DNA of 64,000 nucleotides from Oligoflexus sp. (lineage in GTDB: Bacteria; Bdellovibrionota_B; Oligoflexia; Oligoflexales; Oligoflexaceae), in contig JACMOC010000061.1 of NCBI GenBank assembly GCA_014378195.1, positions 1 to 64,000 on the forward strand, in the 5' to 3' direction. The notes beneath the pieces are model-generated. The model saw only the letters and a list, made by a program, of their open reading frames with translations. It was not told the DNA's origin and searched no databases. The position numbers were made by a program, and so were the translations under genes. Positions within the stretch are counted from its first letter, which is position 1. Every line of letters begins with the position of its first letter. Shown here in pieces: positions 52,591 through 61,899 of this stretch.

Positions 52591-53940
52591 TCAGGCTTCG
52601 AGGACCACAGCTTTTTTCTGCATCCACTTTATCGTATTCAATATGGCCGTAAAGCTCAAGCCCAACGCAAGACCGATCCAGAGGCCCAAAAGACCTTTAC
52701 CCATTGCAAAACAAAGGGTGAGACCTATTGGCAAACCAATTCCGTAATGAGCGATGAGGTTAGAGAAAAGGGCAGTTTTTGTATCGCCGAGTCCGCGCAG
52801 GGCGCCGGCCGATGCGACCTGCACGCCGTCAAAGACTTGAAAAAGCGCGCAAAGAAAAATAATGCGACTTGCGATCTGGACGATGGCCTCGTCATCAGTA
52901 AACAGATGGAGCAGAAAATTAGGAAACAAAAAGAGTACAAGGGCCGAAAAACTCATAAACAAAAATGCGTAAAATATACCTTGCCAGCCAGCTTCCAAAG
53001 CTGCGTGTCCTTGATGCCGGCCGCGGTGATACCCTACCCGCACGGCGATCGCCGAAGACAAACCAACGGGAAACATGAACGCAAACGTAGCAATGTTCAG
53101 AACGATATGATGCGTTGCCAGGGTCTGGGCCCCAAGACGCGTCACCATTATAGTCGTGAAACTAAAAGCAAATACTTCCAGAAGGATCTGTGCACTTGCT
53201 GGGAGCCCAAGGCGGAAGAGACGATCATTCATCTCCTTGTCTTTGCGTAGGATGAGGGCCCAAAGGTGCTGCCACGGTCTTTCGTGTTGTTTTCGCCAGT
53301 AATAATACGAGATCCCAAGGGCCGCGGCGATCGTGAAAAGACGACAGATGAAAGTGGAAAGGGCGGCCCCTTCCGCGCCGAGGGCTGGCATTCCCCAGCG
53401 GCCTGAAACGAAGGCCAGGTTGCCTATCCAGTTGACGAGATTGGCGAGGAGAATAGTGATAGTGAACGGCATAGCAATCTCAAAAGCTTGCCAGTACCGT
53501 GCTATGGCCTGATAAATCATCAATGGCCAGAGGCTATACCCTAGCATTTTAAGGAAAGGGCGGGCCGCGTCGATGACATCCTGTGGGGCGCCGAGTATCC
53601 AGAGATTCTCGCTTACAAGATAAACGATAGGGGTGAAGATCAGGGAAAAGATGAGACCCATCTTAAGGGCCGAACCTAGGCAGCGTTCGGCTTCGCCTAA
53701 GTTCCCGGCTCCATGCGCCTGAGCGACTATGGGATCCATCCCATGCAGGAGGCCAAAGCCTATCATCACTATCATCCAGAAAATCGAGTTGCCCGCGGCG
53801 ACACCCGCCAGCTGCAAAGACGAATAATGCCCGACAATGACGCTATCGACTATGCCCATCGTCATCGTACCGACTTGCGAAATAATCACGGGAATAGCAA
53901 GTTTGAAAAGCAACCCAGCTTCAGTGCGAGAAAAAACCAT
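52591..53940 (-). CDS. MATE family multidrug/toxin exporter
   Basis: 449 residues, about twelve membrane segments. N-terminal FKLAIPVIISQVGTMTMGIVDSVIVGHYSS is the MATE opening, and GLLHGMDPIVAQAHGAGN follows, both typical. The second half repeats the pattern with LGLPASAQILLEVFAFSFTTIMVTRLGAQTLATHHIVLN. MATE pumps use Na or H gradients to export cationic compounds, organic acids or lipids. The substrate is unknown. It lies between the ABC and HAD genes on the same strand. Confidence 0.93.
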   Translation of the reverse strand: MVFSRTEAGLLFKLAIPVIISQVGTMTMGIVDSVIVGHYSSLQLAGVAAGNSIFWMIVMIGFGLLHGMDPIVAQAHGAGNLGEAERCLGSALKMGLIFSLIFTPIVYLVSENLWILGAPQDVIDAARPFLKMLGYSLWPLMIYQAIARYWQAFEIAMPFTITILLANLVNWIGNLAFVSGRWGMPALGAEGAALSTFICRLFTIAAALGISYYYWRKQHERPWQHLWALILRKDKEMNDRLFRLGLPASAQILLEVFAFSFTTIMVTRLGAQTLATHHIVLNIATFAFMFPVGLSSAIAVRVGYHRGRHQGHAALEAGWQGIFYAFLFMSFSALVLFLFPNFLLHLFTDDEAIVQIASRIIFLCALFQVFDGVQVASAGALRGLGDTKTALFSNLIAHYGIGLPIGLTLCFAMGKGLLGLWIGLALGLSFTAILNTIKWMQKKAVVLEA

Positions 53941-53988
53941 GAATTATGTACTTTCCGCGATCCCTGAGCGGGTTCCGAAGGGAACGGC

Positions 53989-54915
53989 TCAAGATTTGAA
54001 TAAAACGGTGTTAATCGCCTGGATGATGTCCGAAAATGATTCGAGAGTAATATCGGGTTGCGGGCTTTCCGCACTCATAGGATCAAGCGCGACATTTTTC
54101 GCGATGTTGCTCCTGGGACTGAATTGCAGCAAAATATCGATTGCGTCGGCACGAATCACAGTTCCATAGCGGGCCCAGCCAGTGTGCACTCCGAGTCTTT
54201 TGCCGAGTCCAACATCCTTACGCAGGTTGTCGCCGATCCACAGAACATCGCTGAGATGACTTTCCATGTCATGATCCATGAGAACAGTCTTGAGACCTTT
54301 CGTGCCCGGCTTTTCGTAGTCTTCGGGCAGAATACGAATGCGGCCGACGAAGCCAAATTTGGATTTCTGAAGATGTTTAAGCAGTATTTCTTTTTCGACT
54401 TTGACCTCCTGGGTCTCCTCGTCGATCGGAATATTAGGGTCAGGTAGACCATAAACAGCCGAGAAATATTTGAGCAGCCCCAGCTTGTTCAGTTTCCACA
54501 TTGCAACATAGCGCGGGGCATCAGTCAGTGCAATGATGGGGACTTCGGGGTAAAGCGTCTTCACGTTTTGAAGCGTTTCGATCACGTCATCATAGGGTTT
54601 AAGGCTGGTTTCGGCCGCCGTATTAAACGCTTGGCGACCGGCATGGACGGCTTCGCTCATAAGGCGCGGGATATCATGCTCATAATAGGCGACGACGGAA
54701 GGCAGTTCCTGAATGAGAAATGGATATTCAATCGAGCCCTCGCGTTCAAAGACGGGCCTTGATTCCTCGAACAAAACGTCACGCGGAATACCGGTGAGGA
54801 GTGAGACCTTGTCCATCATCGCACACATGCAGGCCACATAATATTCGACCCAGTTGAACACTGTATTGTCGATATCGAGAACTATCAGTTTGCCTTTATT
54901 TTCGGGCCTTTCCAT
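53989..54915 (-). CDS. HAD-superfamily hydrolase
   Basis: 308 residues from ATG 54915, with AGGAG eight bases upstream. Motif I is VLDIDNTVFNW (DxD), motif II region PIIALTDAPRYVAMWKL (Thr-Asp) and motif IV LWIGDNLRKDVGLGKRLGVHTGWA. A large cap (about 60-130) separates them. Cytoplasmic phosphatase or phosphotransferase with unknown substrate. It precedes the MATE gene in a probable two-gene unit. Confidence 0.85.
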   Translation of the reverse strand: MERPENKGKLIVLDIDNTVFNWVEYYVACMCAMMDKVSLLTGIPRDVLFEESRPVFEREGSIEYPFLIQELPSVVAYYEHDIPRLMSEAVHAGRQAFNTAAETSLKPYDDVIETLQNVKTLYPEVPIIALTDAPRYVAMWKLNKLGLLKYFSAVYGLPDPNIPIDEETQEVKVEKEILLKHLQKSKFGFVGRIRILPEDYEKPGTKGLKTVLMDHDMESHLSDVLWIGDNLRKDVGLGKRLGVHTGWARYGTVIRADAIDILLQFSPRSNIAKNVALDPMSAESPQPDITLESFSDIIQAINTVLFKS

Positions 54916-55011
54916 CACATCAGCTCCTGACACAGGTTCTAGGCTGTATAGCACAAAGAGTCAGTTCGCCAAAAAGAATTTCACAGAGATGACGGTCATT
55001 CGCCCCGACAT

Positions 55012-55809
55012 TTACTTCCAATGCAACTTGATGAATTCCTCAGGCAATTCCATCTCTTTTGCATACGAGAGATCTATGCCTATTAGACGTAGTGACAGAA
55101 AGTGTTTCACCCAGTCCGACCCTTCGAGGAGTAGCTTTTTCCAGGAATCGTCTGCGACGACCTCTCCTTTATCGACCAGGATGACGCGTTCGGCAAAACG
55201 AATGGCGATCTCTACAGAGGAGGTGGAAACCAGCGACGCGCTCTCTTTGTTTTCGCCACCTAATTCGTGGATCATATTTAAAATAATCGTTGAGGTCACA
55301 GGATCCAGGCCGGAAGTGGGCTCGTCGAATAAGCAAACGATGGGGTTGGTCGACAACGCTCGGGCGATACCGATACGGCGCTTCATACCGCCGGAAAGCT
55401 CATGGGGAAACATCGTGCGGGTCCGTTCGAGTTTCACGGTCGCAAGGAGCTGATCAATCTTGGTCGACATCTCATCGCGAGACATCTTCGTCATATTTTC
55501 CATCGCGAAATAAATATTTTCTTCGACCGTCATAAAATCAAAGAGGGCCCCTTGTTGGAAAGCCATACCTACTTTTTGCAAAGTGACAATTTTCTGATCT
55601 TCAGAACTATCCGCCATATTCATGCCTAAAAGCTCAACTTTACCGGCATCGGGGGGTGTCAAACCCAAGAGTATCTTAAGGATAGTGGATTTTCCGCAAC
55701 CACCTGGTCCGAGGAGGCTGACCCGCTCCCCAGGTTTTATATTGAAGCTAATGTTTTTCAAGATGGGCGTATTATCGTATGATTTCGAAACGGCATCGAG
55801 AACTATCAC
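55012..55809 (-). CDS. MlaF/Ttg2A-like ABC ATPase
   Basis: 265 residues from GTG 55809, with GGAG ten bases upstream. Walker A GPGGCGKSTILKILLGL, Q-loop VGMAFQQGALFDFMTVEENI, signature HELSGGMKRRIGIARAL, Walker B IVCLFDEPTSGLDP. These resemble MlaF, the ATPase of phospholipid transport. The switch region reads LVSTSSVEIAIRFA with no histidine. The C-terminal 40 residues extend past the family average. Permease (MlaE) and MCE (MlaD) genes are not in the window. Retrograde lipid transport is inferred from family only. Confidence 0.85.
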   Translation of the reverse strand: MIVLDAVSKSYDNTPILKNISFNIKPGERVSLLGPGGCGKSTILKILLGLTPPDAGKVELLGMNMADSSEDQKIVTLQKVGMAFQQGALFDFMTVEENIYFAMENMTKMSRDEMSTKIDQLLATVKLERTRTMFPHELSGGMKRRIGIARALSTNPIVCLFDEPTSGLDPVTSTIILNMIHELGGENKESASLVSTSSVEIAIRFAERVILVDKGEVVADDSWKKLLLEGSDWVKHFLSLRLIGIDLSYAKEMELPEEFIKLHWK

Positions 55810-55894
55810 TTGGTGCGGACTCCTTTAGTTGCCCATCAGTGTAACGAAAAGTCGTGAGAGCTCAAACATCTGAATCCGATCAAAGGGAAACGGC

Positions 55895-56641
55895 ATGAAA
55901 CAAATAGTTTGGACGAGACCTGCGGAAGATTGGGAAAACGATCGGAAGTTGATGCGCTCTACCCAACATGTCATGCTCTTTCCTTTGACGCGTCAAATTG
56001 AGATCTTTCCAACCTTGCCCTCCAAGCCGTGCGATCTTGTAATCCTCACGAGCAAAAAAGCAGCGAGCGCATTTTTGCAAAAGTGCCAGCTCTCAAAAGA
56101 GGCTCTGCAAAAACCGGAGTACATTACCTTCGGCCTCGAGACCTACAAATATCTCCTGGGGCTCAATCTCAAAGCTCGTCTGATCGAAGCGCAATCCGCG
56201 AAAAAATTTGCGGAAAATTTGCTCCTTGAGATCAAAAAAACGGCAACTGTATGGTTTCCGCGTCCGATCGATGTGGCCTTTGAGCTAAGTGATTACCTAA
56301 GGGCCCAGGGCATGGAAGTGCAGGACATTGCCATGTATAAAACCGAACCGGTGAAAAACCTTGAGGCAGCAGAAATCCAAAAACTCACAGCCGATCCTTG
56401 CATCGTTTGCCTGGCGAGCCCGAGCGCCGTGAAGTCTTTTGTCGACATCATACTCACGCATGACAACGGCCGTTTTCATCGCTATATCCCGGTAGTCATC
56501 GGACCGACAACCAAAGCTCAGGCTCAGTCTTACTTCAAAGAGGTTCTCGTCTCAAGTCAGACAACTCTGCAATCGCTTTGGGAGAAGGCCTATGAAACAG
56601 CTCGAAAAGACGATATTCGCAGCTACCTCAACGTTCATTGA
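55895..56641 (+). CDS. hemD: Uroporphyrinogen-III synthase
   Basis: 248 residues with AAAGGGAAA before the ATG. Typical opening VWTRPAEDWENDRKLM, CDLVILTSKKAASAFLQKC, a bilobal layout with VWFPRPIDVAFELSDYLRAQGMEVQDIAMYKTEPV and IVCLASPSAVKSFVDIIL. It converts hydroxymethylbilane to uroporphyrinogen III on the haem and sirohaem route. Identity between HemD proteins is low in general, so the call rests on these motifs. Convergent with the next gene; three bases separate the stops. Confidence 0.85.
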   Translation: MKQIVWTRPAEDWENDRKLMRSTQHVMLFPLTRQIEIFPTLPSKPCDLVILTSKKAASAFLQKCQLSKEALQKPEYITFGLETYKYLLGLNLKARLIEAQSAKKFAENLLLEIKKTATVWFPRPIDVAFELSDYLRAQGMEVQDIAMYKTEPVKNLEAAEIQKLTADPCIVCLASPSAVKSFVDIILTHDNGRFHRYIPVVIGPTTKAQAQSYFKEVLVSSQTTLQSLWEKAYETARKDDIRSYLNVH

Positions 56642-56644
56642 CCG

Positions 56645-57118
56645 CTAGAGCTGCAGATGAAGGACGACGCTAACAAAGTATTTCGGATTCGCCTTGAACG
56701 TGAAGGTCTGCTCCTCCGGACCTTCGCTGCGAAAGTCCAGAAAGATCTCGCGTCCCAGCGGGGCTAGGCTATCCTCTTGAATTCCAAAGAGTTGCGCCAG
56801 CTGCTTTTCATTGATGACGAGCAGATCAAAGGGAGCGCGCTCCGCCGGATCATCGGAGCTTTTTACGCCTACAGCCTTGATCGTCCCGCGGGGTGTTCTG
56901 AGGAGAATGCCGTCGTCAGGGCGAACCTCCAGGGTCCATTCTTCGCCGTAGGTATCCGCCTCAAGCGCGACGTCGAGCGTATTATTAAAGCCCGAGCGAA
57001 GGATTTCCCAGTTGGCACTAAAGGGAAAAACGAGACTTGGCGCTGCCTTCACCTCAGCCGCTGCGCATAGCAGAGTAAGGGCAAGGGAGAGGACAAAAAA
57101 TATTGACTTCACTATCAT
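56645..57118 (-). CDS. Small exported protein of unknown function
   Basis: 157 residues from ATG 57118 (AGGAG upstream; ATG 57121 is three bases earlier). Signal peptide with cleavage near VKAAPS. The mature domain, about 130 residues, is mostly beta (NWEILRSGFNNTLDVALEADTYG, EEWTLEVRPDDGILLRTPRG, FDLLVINEKQLAQLFGI, EIFLDFRSEGP). No family recognised. Probably periplasmic. A perfect inverted repeat CTTAATCCC/GGGATTAAG lies 27 bases upstream (57145-57167). Confidence 0.7.
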   Translation of the reverse strand: MIVKSIFFVLSLALTLLCAAAEVKAAPSLVFPFSANWEILRSGFNNTLDVALEADTYGEEWTLEVRPDDGILLRTPRGTIKAVGVKSSDDPAERAPFDLLVINEKQLAQLFGIQEDSLAPLGREIFLDFRSEGPEEQTFTFKANPKYFVSVVLHLQL

Positions 57119-57144
57119 CATTTACTCCTATCAGAACTCCTCAT

Positions 57145-57167
57145 CTTAATCCCCCCAAGGGATTAAG
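57145..57167 (-). promoter_or_regulatory. Perfect inverted repeat in leader
   Basis: CTTAATCCC (57145-57153) and GGGATTAAG (57159-57167) form a 9-bp stem with a five-base loop in the leader of the 56645 gene. No T-run; operator or RNA structure. Confidence 0.4.
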
Positions 57168-57380
57168 GCCAGTCCAGACGCGGCGCTTGCGAAATGGCAG
57201 GGTTAGAAAAAAAAAGGAAGGAAAATCATCAAATAAAGCCTTACACCTGTGTTAGAATACCGGCAGAGATTACGAAAGCGACATGATTTCATCGATACCT
57301 TTGACCCGCGAAGGAAAAGGTCTGTCTTTAGAACCATGCTCGCGTAGCAAAGGGTAGCGTAGGACATGAGGTTCTGGTTC

Positions 57381-58769
57381 ATGCACGGTATGTTACGCTC
57401 CGTTCTAATGGTGATAGTCAGCACGGTTTTGTCGGTATCGGGTGCTCAGTGCCTCATCGCGGGCATTCATAGAGCCCCCATTATCATTCCGGCGAAAAAG
57501 CTACGGGATATCGCTGATTATCCAGTCAAAAACTATCGGCTGTTCAAAACGGATGCGCAGGGTGTGGCGACGCCTATTCCTTTTCAAATCGATGAAGTGA
57601 ATAAAATCGGCGATTATGTGATGCCGGACGGACCTGTGCCTAACGCCAAAACAGGCGATGGCGTATTTAGCGATGCGGATGAGCTTTCCTTCATGGGTGA
57701 CGATGTCGGCGAAGTTGTTAAACCCAGCAAATGGCCTGATAATAAAGTACCGGAAAACGTTTTTGAGCTGAAGTTAAGTCCCCCTTCCGGCAAAGAAGGC
57801 CTGACTGAAGGTGCGGTCTATATCGCAGTGTTTAATCAGAATGCGCCTGCCCTCAACGATTCCAAATATGTGGTTTTTAATCTTGCCGCTGGTGAAGTCG
57901 TCACTTCACGTTACCGTTATCGCTTCGACAAAAAGAACTATCTCGTTGTCAACGGCGTGGAAATGATTCCACCCGTTAAAGGCGCAAGTACCCAGGTCGC
58001 GGTTCCATCGACTATCAACGTCCCTCTGATCGATTCGTCGACCTTTTATGCCAAGGCCGATCTGAAGTACTTCCTCACGGTCCAGGTCAATCATCGCTCC
58101 GTAAATTCGAAGCTGGAAGCCTTTAAAACCGGACCGATCCGAACCATCGTGCGAGTCACCTTCCTCTACACTTTCCTCAAGCTCAATTTTGAAGTGGGCA
58201 TGTATACGGAAGTCAGTTTCTTCTCCAACTCCGTTATCCTTCCCGCTATCATTTACAACCCTTTGGACGGGATCAAAAGTCTCAACAAAGGCAGTGGGTT
58301 TTATTATGGCTTTGCCCTTACGGAAAGCCCGCGCCGTTATCAGTTTGACACCAACATGCGGCCTTACCAGGATGTGGTTGATGCGGATGCCAACTTTCTG
58401 AGCTTCCTCAAAAAGGACGTTCCTGTCGAGAAGGATTACTGGGCAAGTCTCATCGGCGAGGATCGCATGATGTACATTATGCTGAAACCATCGGCAACTA
58501 TGCTCCAGGACAAAAACGTCCCGTATTATTTCGTCAGTGATAAAAACGGCTCCGATCTAAAAAACCGCGATAACAACCTTATGAAACCGATACTTGAAAG
58601 CCCCGTGAATCTTGGTCTCTACTTTGACCTGACTCGGTTTCGCGAAGGTGAGCATTTCATGTCGTTCCAGCTTTTCTTTGAGAACAAGAAAGACTATAAA
58701 ATCCTGGACGTGTTCAAAAGCCTCGATAAGTGGCGTGCGCGTCTCACAAAAGTTTCAGGGAACCAGTAA
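57381..58769 (+). CDS. Secreted protein of unknown function
   Basis: 462 residues from ATG 57381, with GAGG nine bases upstream; the frame extends five codons. Signal peptide ends near SGAQC. The mature protein is mostly beta: NYRLFKTDAQGVATPIPFQIDEVN, DGVFSDADELSFMGDD, VVTSRYRYRFDKKNYLVVNG, IVRVTFLYTFLKLNFEVGMYTEVSFF and SPRRYQFD. It looks like one large carbohydrate-binding or lipid-binding fold. I do not recognise the family. Followed 20 bases on by the MerR-like gene, so the two may be co-transcribed. Confidence 0.75.
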   Translation: MHGMLRSVLMVIVSTVLSVSGAQCLIAGIHRAPIIIPAKKLRDIADYPVKNYRLFKTDAQGVATPIPFQIDEVNKIGDYVMPDGPVPNAKTGDGVFSDADELSFMGDDVGEVVKPSKWPDNKVPENVFELKLSPPSGKEGLTEGAVYIAVFNQNAPALNDSKYVVFNLAAGEVVTSRYRYRFDKKNYLVVNGVEMIPPVKGASTQVAVPSTINVPLIDSSTFYAKADLKYFLTVQVNHRSVNSKLEAFKTGPIRTIVRVTFLYTFLKLNFEVGMYTEVSFFSNSVILPAIIYNPLDGIKSLNKGSGFYYGFALTESPRRYQFDTNMRPYQDVVDADANFLSFLKKDVPVEKDYWASLIGEDRMMYIMLKPSATMLQDKNVPYYFVSDKNGSDLKNRDNNLMKPILESPVNLGLYFDLTRFREGEHFMSFQLFFENKKDYKILDVFKSLDKWRARLTKVSGNQ

Positions 58770-58789
58770 AGTTCCCCTACGAGGAACTT

Positions 58790-59641
58790 ATGCCCTTCGA
58801 AGTGACGGCCTCCCAAAAAGATCAGACTCTGCCTATGATCCTCACACTCCGTGGGGATGAGGCGATCGTTGACGAATTCACCTACGATTCCGATCAAGCG
58901 ATGGGTTACCTCGGTATCAAACGCTCACGTCTTAACCAGATCTCGGGGCGAGAGCTTCGGGTCGCCCGAATCCGCCGCGATCGCTATATCCGTCCTGTCT
59001 ATCGGGAATGCGACCTCAGAGACTACCTTGAATGGACGCGCGCAACCGCAACCCACTTGAGTTCTTCCAAAGCGATTGAGCAGGCTGTGGAGAATCTTGA
59101 CGACCGTTTTAATGACGTTCTGCAGGTCTTCAATGAAAAACTCATGCAGGTGTCATCCGAGCAGCAGCTGTGGATGCGGGGCGAGTTTGATCGTCTCCCT
59201 AACAAACTGGGTCGAGTGCAGATTCAAGAGCCCGACGTGCGGATCGAGCCGTCCCTCATGCAGAGCGACAAAGTCCTGAGGCAGGTTGCAACACGCGTCG
59301 GAGCCGTTGCCAATCAACTCGATTCAACAGACACACATATCCTCGAATTGAGACGTCTGGTTGAAGCCCTTATTCCCGAGATGCGCGAGCTGAACGTTGG
59401 GCAGAAGACCCTTCGTTTTGACTTCGATAAACGGTTTGAAGCCTTGAGTGTGATGGTGCGGGATTTTCAGAAACTGATGGTGGATCATGCTGTCCATCAA
59501 AGAGAAATGCTGGCCGAACTCTCGGCACGCGTGGACGAGCTGAATACGGATGTTGCGCCCATCGAAGTGCTCACGCCACGTCGGGTGCCACGGCGGGTGA
59601 AGCCCAATGCCTTGGCTCTTAGACGTTATAATGCGGAGTAA
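58790..59641 (+). CDS. MerR-like HTH and coiled-coil protein
   Basis: 283 residues from ATG 58790, with GAGGA just before it. The first 80 residues contain a MerR-type helix-turn-helix and wing (DQAMGYLGIKRSRLNQISGRELRVARIRRD, then YIRPVYRECDLRDYLEW). About 90-260 is predicted long helix with heptad-like spacing. The MerR-type assignment is by pattern only. Cytoplasmic DNA-binding or architectural protein is inferred. Its stop codon lies inside the terminator hairpin. Confidence 0.68.
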   Translation: MPFEVTASQKDQTLPMILTLRGDEAIVDEFTYDSDQAMGYLGIKRSRLNQISGRELRVARIRRDRYIRPVYRECDLRDYLEWTRATATHLSSSKAIEQAVENLDDRFNDVLQVFNEKLMQVSSEQQLWMRGEFDRLPNKLGRVQIQEPDVRIEPSLMQSDKVLRQVATRVGAVANQLDSTDTHILELRRLVEALIPEMRELNVGQKTLRFDFDKRFEALSVMVRDFQKLMVDHAVHQREMLAELSARVDELNTDVAPIEVLTPRRVPRRVKPNALALRRYNAE

Positions 59642-59667
59642 AGTCCAAGCTTTAACTCCGCATTTTC
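59631..59667 (+). terminator. Intrinsic terminator overlapping the stop codon
   Basis: ATGCGGAGT and ACTCCGCAT form a perfect 9-bp stem, extended by AAG/CTT inside, followed by TTTTC. The upstream arm includes the last codons and stop of the MerR-like gene. Confidence 0.8.
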
Positions 59668-59684
59668 AGTTCATTCCAGATCGG

Positions 59685-60386
59685 CTAAACGAGATTCCTA
59701 GCCCGAATCAAGCTCACAAGAGCATCTATAGTACCGTTCATATCGAGCTCGCTTGTATCGAGTAGTATCGCATCCGGAGCTTGGATCAAAGGGGCAACAT
59801 CGCGTGCAGCATCCTGCTTGTCGCGCTCGGCGATACTTGTGCGAATCGTATCAAGTTCTTCCGGAGTCACATGCGCACCGTCTTTGAGTTGCCGAATGCG
59901 CCGACGTGCACGTTCATCGATGGATGCTGTCAAAAACACTTTGAGATCCGCATCGGGAAATACGACTGTCCCTATATCGCGACCATCGACGATAGACCCA
60001 ACCGGTGAGCGTCGCGCAAGATCACGTTGCAGGGGAAGAAGTTTTTCGCGAACCAAACGATTGGTCGCTATCAAACTTGCATCCTTACCGGCTTGATCGG
60101 TGTACAGATGTGTGGAAATATTTTCGCCTTGAAACCAGACAGCCTGCGTCTCGGGATCCCAAATCAGGCTTTGCATGAAATCATCAATCACGACACCGAG
60201 CTTCTCGGATGCATTCAGAGGAATCTGACGCACGCCGCAGATATAGGCGACTGCGCGATAAAGAAAACCAGTGTTGACATAAGTCCAGCCGAGGCGTTTG
60301 CAGGCCTTCGAGCATACGCTGCTTTTACCTGATCCAGCAGGACCGTCGACGGCGACGATGAGACAGCGTTGCTTAGATTGATTCAT
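59685..60386 (-). CDS. cmk: Cytidylate kinase
   Basis: 233 residues. P-loop VDGPAGSGKSSVCSKA, DGRDIGTVVFPDADLKVFLTASIDERARRR with the CMP-binding and lid features, and RTSIAERDKQDAARDVAPL. It phosphorylates CMP and dCMP, recycling nucleotides. Downstream of aroA on the same strand with an 88-base gap, the common aroA-cmk arrangement. Confidence 0.96.
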   Translation of the reverse strand: MNQSKQRCLIVAVDGPAGSGKSSVCSKACKRLGWTYVNTGFLYRAVAYICGVRQIPLNASEKLGVVIDDFMQSLIWDPETQAVWFQGENISTHLYTDQAGKDASLIATNRLVREKLLPLQRDLARRSPVGSIVDGRDIGTVVFPDADLKVFLTASIDERARRRIRQLKDGAHVTPEELDTIRTSIAERDKQDAARDVAPLIQAPDAILLDTSELDMNGTIDALVSLIRARNLV

Positions 60387-60474
60387 AAAGGGACTCCGGT
60401 AGGGATCTCATTGCACCAACAATTCTACACGATAATAAAAATCTGTCTGATAATAATTATACGGTAAAGATCGA

Positions 60475-61803
60475 CTAGAATGAGTTGACGGCGTCTAATG
60501 CCTCGTAGAAATTCGGGAAGCTCACTCGTACACATTCCGAATCTAAAATACAACACGGCTTTTTGCATCGCCGAGCCATGATTGCCGCGGCCATAGCGAG
60601 TCTGTGATCGCCCTTGGGATCGAATGTGAAGGGCTTTACGGCTTCGAGCCCACCCGCGATCCAGAGATCGTCGCCACGGATTTCATAGACGGCGCCAGCG
60701 GCTTCCAGCAGAGCCGCAGTGAGAAGCAGGCGATCGCTTTCCTTGACGCGCAGTTCCGAGAGTCCACGAAACAGCGATGGTCCTTTTGCAAATGCGGCGA
60801 CAACAGCAAGCAGGGGAATCTCGTCGACGAGTGTCGGGACTTCGCTCTCGTCTATCGTTGTGCCAAAGAGCGGAAGGCCCCCTTTGACCGAGAGGAGTCC
60901 CACGGGTTCGACAAAGCCCTGGCTTTCGCTCCGGATGAATTGAAGTCCTTTGCTCATTCGATTCAAGACGTTCATAAACCCTGTTCGGGTTGGGTTATCG
61001 AGAACCTCGGGCATTTCGATAAGTCCCTGCGATTTTAAAAGACCGAGACCGGCGAAAAACGCGGCCGAAGACGGATCAACAGGAATTGAAACGTTCATGG
61101 GTTTTACGACAAAAGGTCCAGCGAGATCTATGACTTCCAAAGTATCGGTTGTGCTCGTTCGGATTGCTGCGCCCATGGTTTGCAAAACGCGTTCGGTGTG
61201 ATCCCGAGAACCTTTCGGGAGTTCGACATGAGTTGTTCCTCTGCAAAACAGGCCGGCTAAAAGGAGGCTCGATTTGATTTGAGCACTGGCTTTGTCGATC
61301 GTGTGGGCCACTGGCCTGAGATCACGCCCATGAACTGTGAGGGGCAGAAAATTGCCATCGCCCGGGCCCTCTATCGATGCGCCCATAGCGCGAAGCGGAC
61401 CCACGACTCTTTTCATCGGCCGGCTGGAGAGACTTTCGTCACCAACAAGTCGAAATGTAAGGCTTTTCTGAGCGGCAAGTATCCCAAGTATCAAGCGCAC
61501 TGTGGTCCCACTATTGCCGCAGTCAAGATCGCGCGTTGGCTGTGTGAAATGTTTAGAACCCATAGATGTAATGATGACCCTTGCCGGGGAATCGGTGATC
61601 ACATCGACCTTGACGCCAAGGGCCTGAAAGCACGATAGAGTCGAAAGGCAATCGGCGCCCAAGAGGGGCTGGAGTACCGTACTTGTGCCTTCGGCCAGAG
61701 ACGCGAACATAATGGCGCGATGGGTAAGTGATTTATCGCGACCGCAGTAAACGCGGTAGGTTTCGGATGAGACGTTCGAAGGGGCCTCAAGGGTGCGCTT
61801 CAT
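60475..61803 (-). CDS. aroA: 3-phosphoshikimate 1-carboxyvinyltransferase (EPSP synthase)
   Basis: 442 residues from ATG 61803, with AAAGG eight bases upstream; an in-frame ATG lies five codons earlier. Family landmarks: GRDKSLTHRAIMFASLAEG, DLDCGNSGTTVRLI, GDESLSSRPM, QIKSSLLLAGLF, SKGSRDHTERVLQT region, VDPSSAAFFAG, VDEIPLLAVVAAFA, RGLSELRVKESDR and GDHRLAMAAAIM. It joins shikimate 3-phosphate and phosphoenolpyruvate in the chorismate pathway. Class I-like by length. Confidence 0.96.
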   Translation of the reverse strand: MKRTLEAPSNVSSETYRVYCGRDKSLTHRAIMFASLAEGTSTVLQPLLGADCLSTLSCFQALGVKVDVITDSPARVIITSMGSKHFTQPTRDLDCGNSGTTVRLILGILAAQKSLTFRLVGDESLSSRPMKRVVGPLRAMGASIEGPGDGNFLPLTVHGRDLRPVAHTIDKASAQIKSSLLLAGLFCRGTTHVELPKGSRDHTERVLQTMGAAIRTSTTDTLEVIDLAGPFVVKPMNVSIPVDPSSAAFFAGLGLLKSQGLIEMPEVLDNPTRTGFMNVLNRMSKGLQFIRSESQGFVEPVGLLSVKGGLPLFGTTIDESEVPTLVDEIPLLAVVAAFAKGPSLFRGLSELRVKESDRLLLTAALLEAAGAVYEIRGDDLWIAGGLEAVKPFTFDPKGDHRLAMAAAIMARRCKKPCCILDSECVRVSFPNFYEALDAVNSF

Positions 61804-61899
61804 ACTCAAACCTTTCATTCCGCAGGGCTTAGGTTCGACTATTGTGCATCGAAAACCAAGACCTGGCTAGACGTGAATAAACCTTGGATAAGGCCACTT

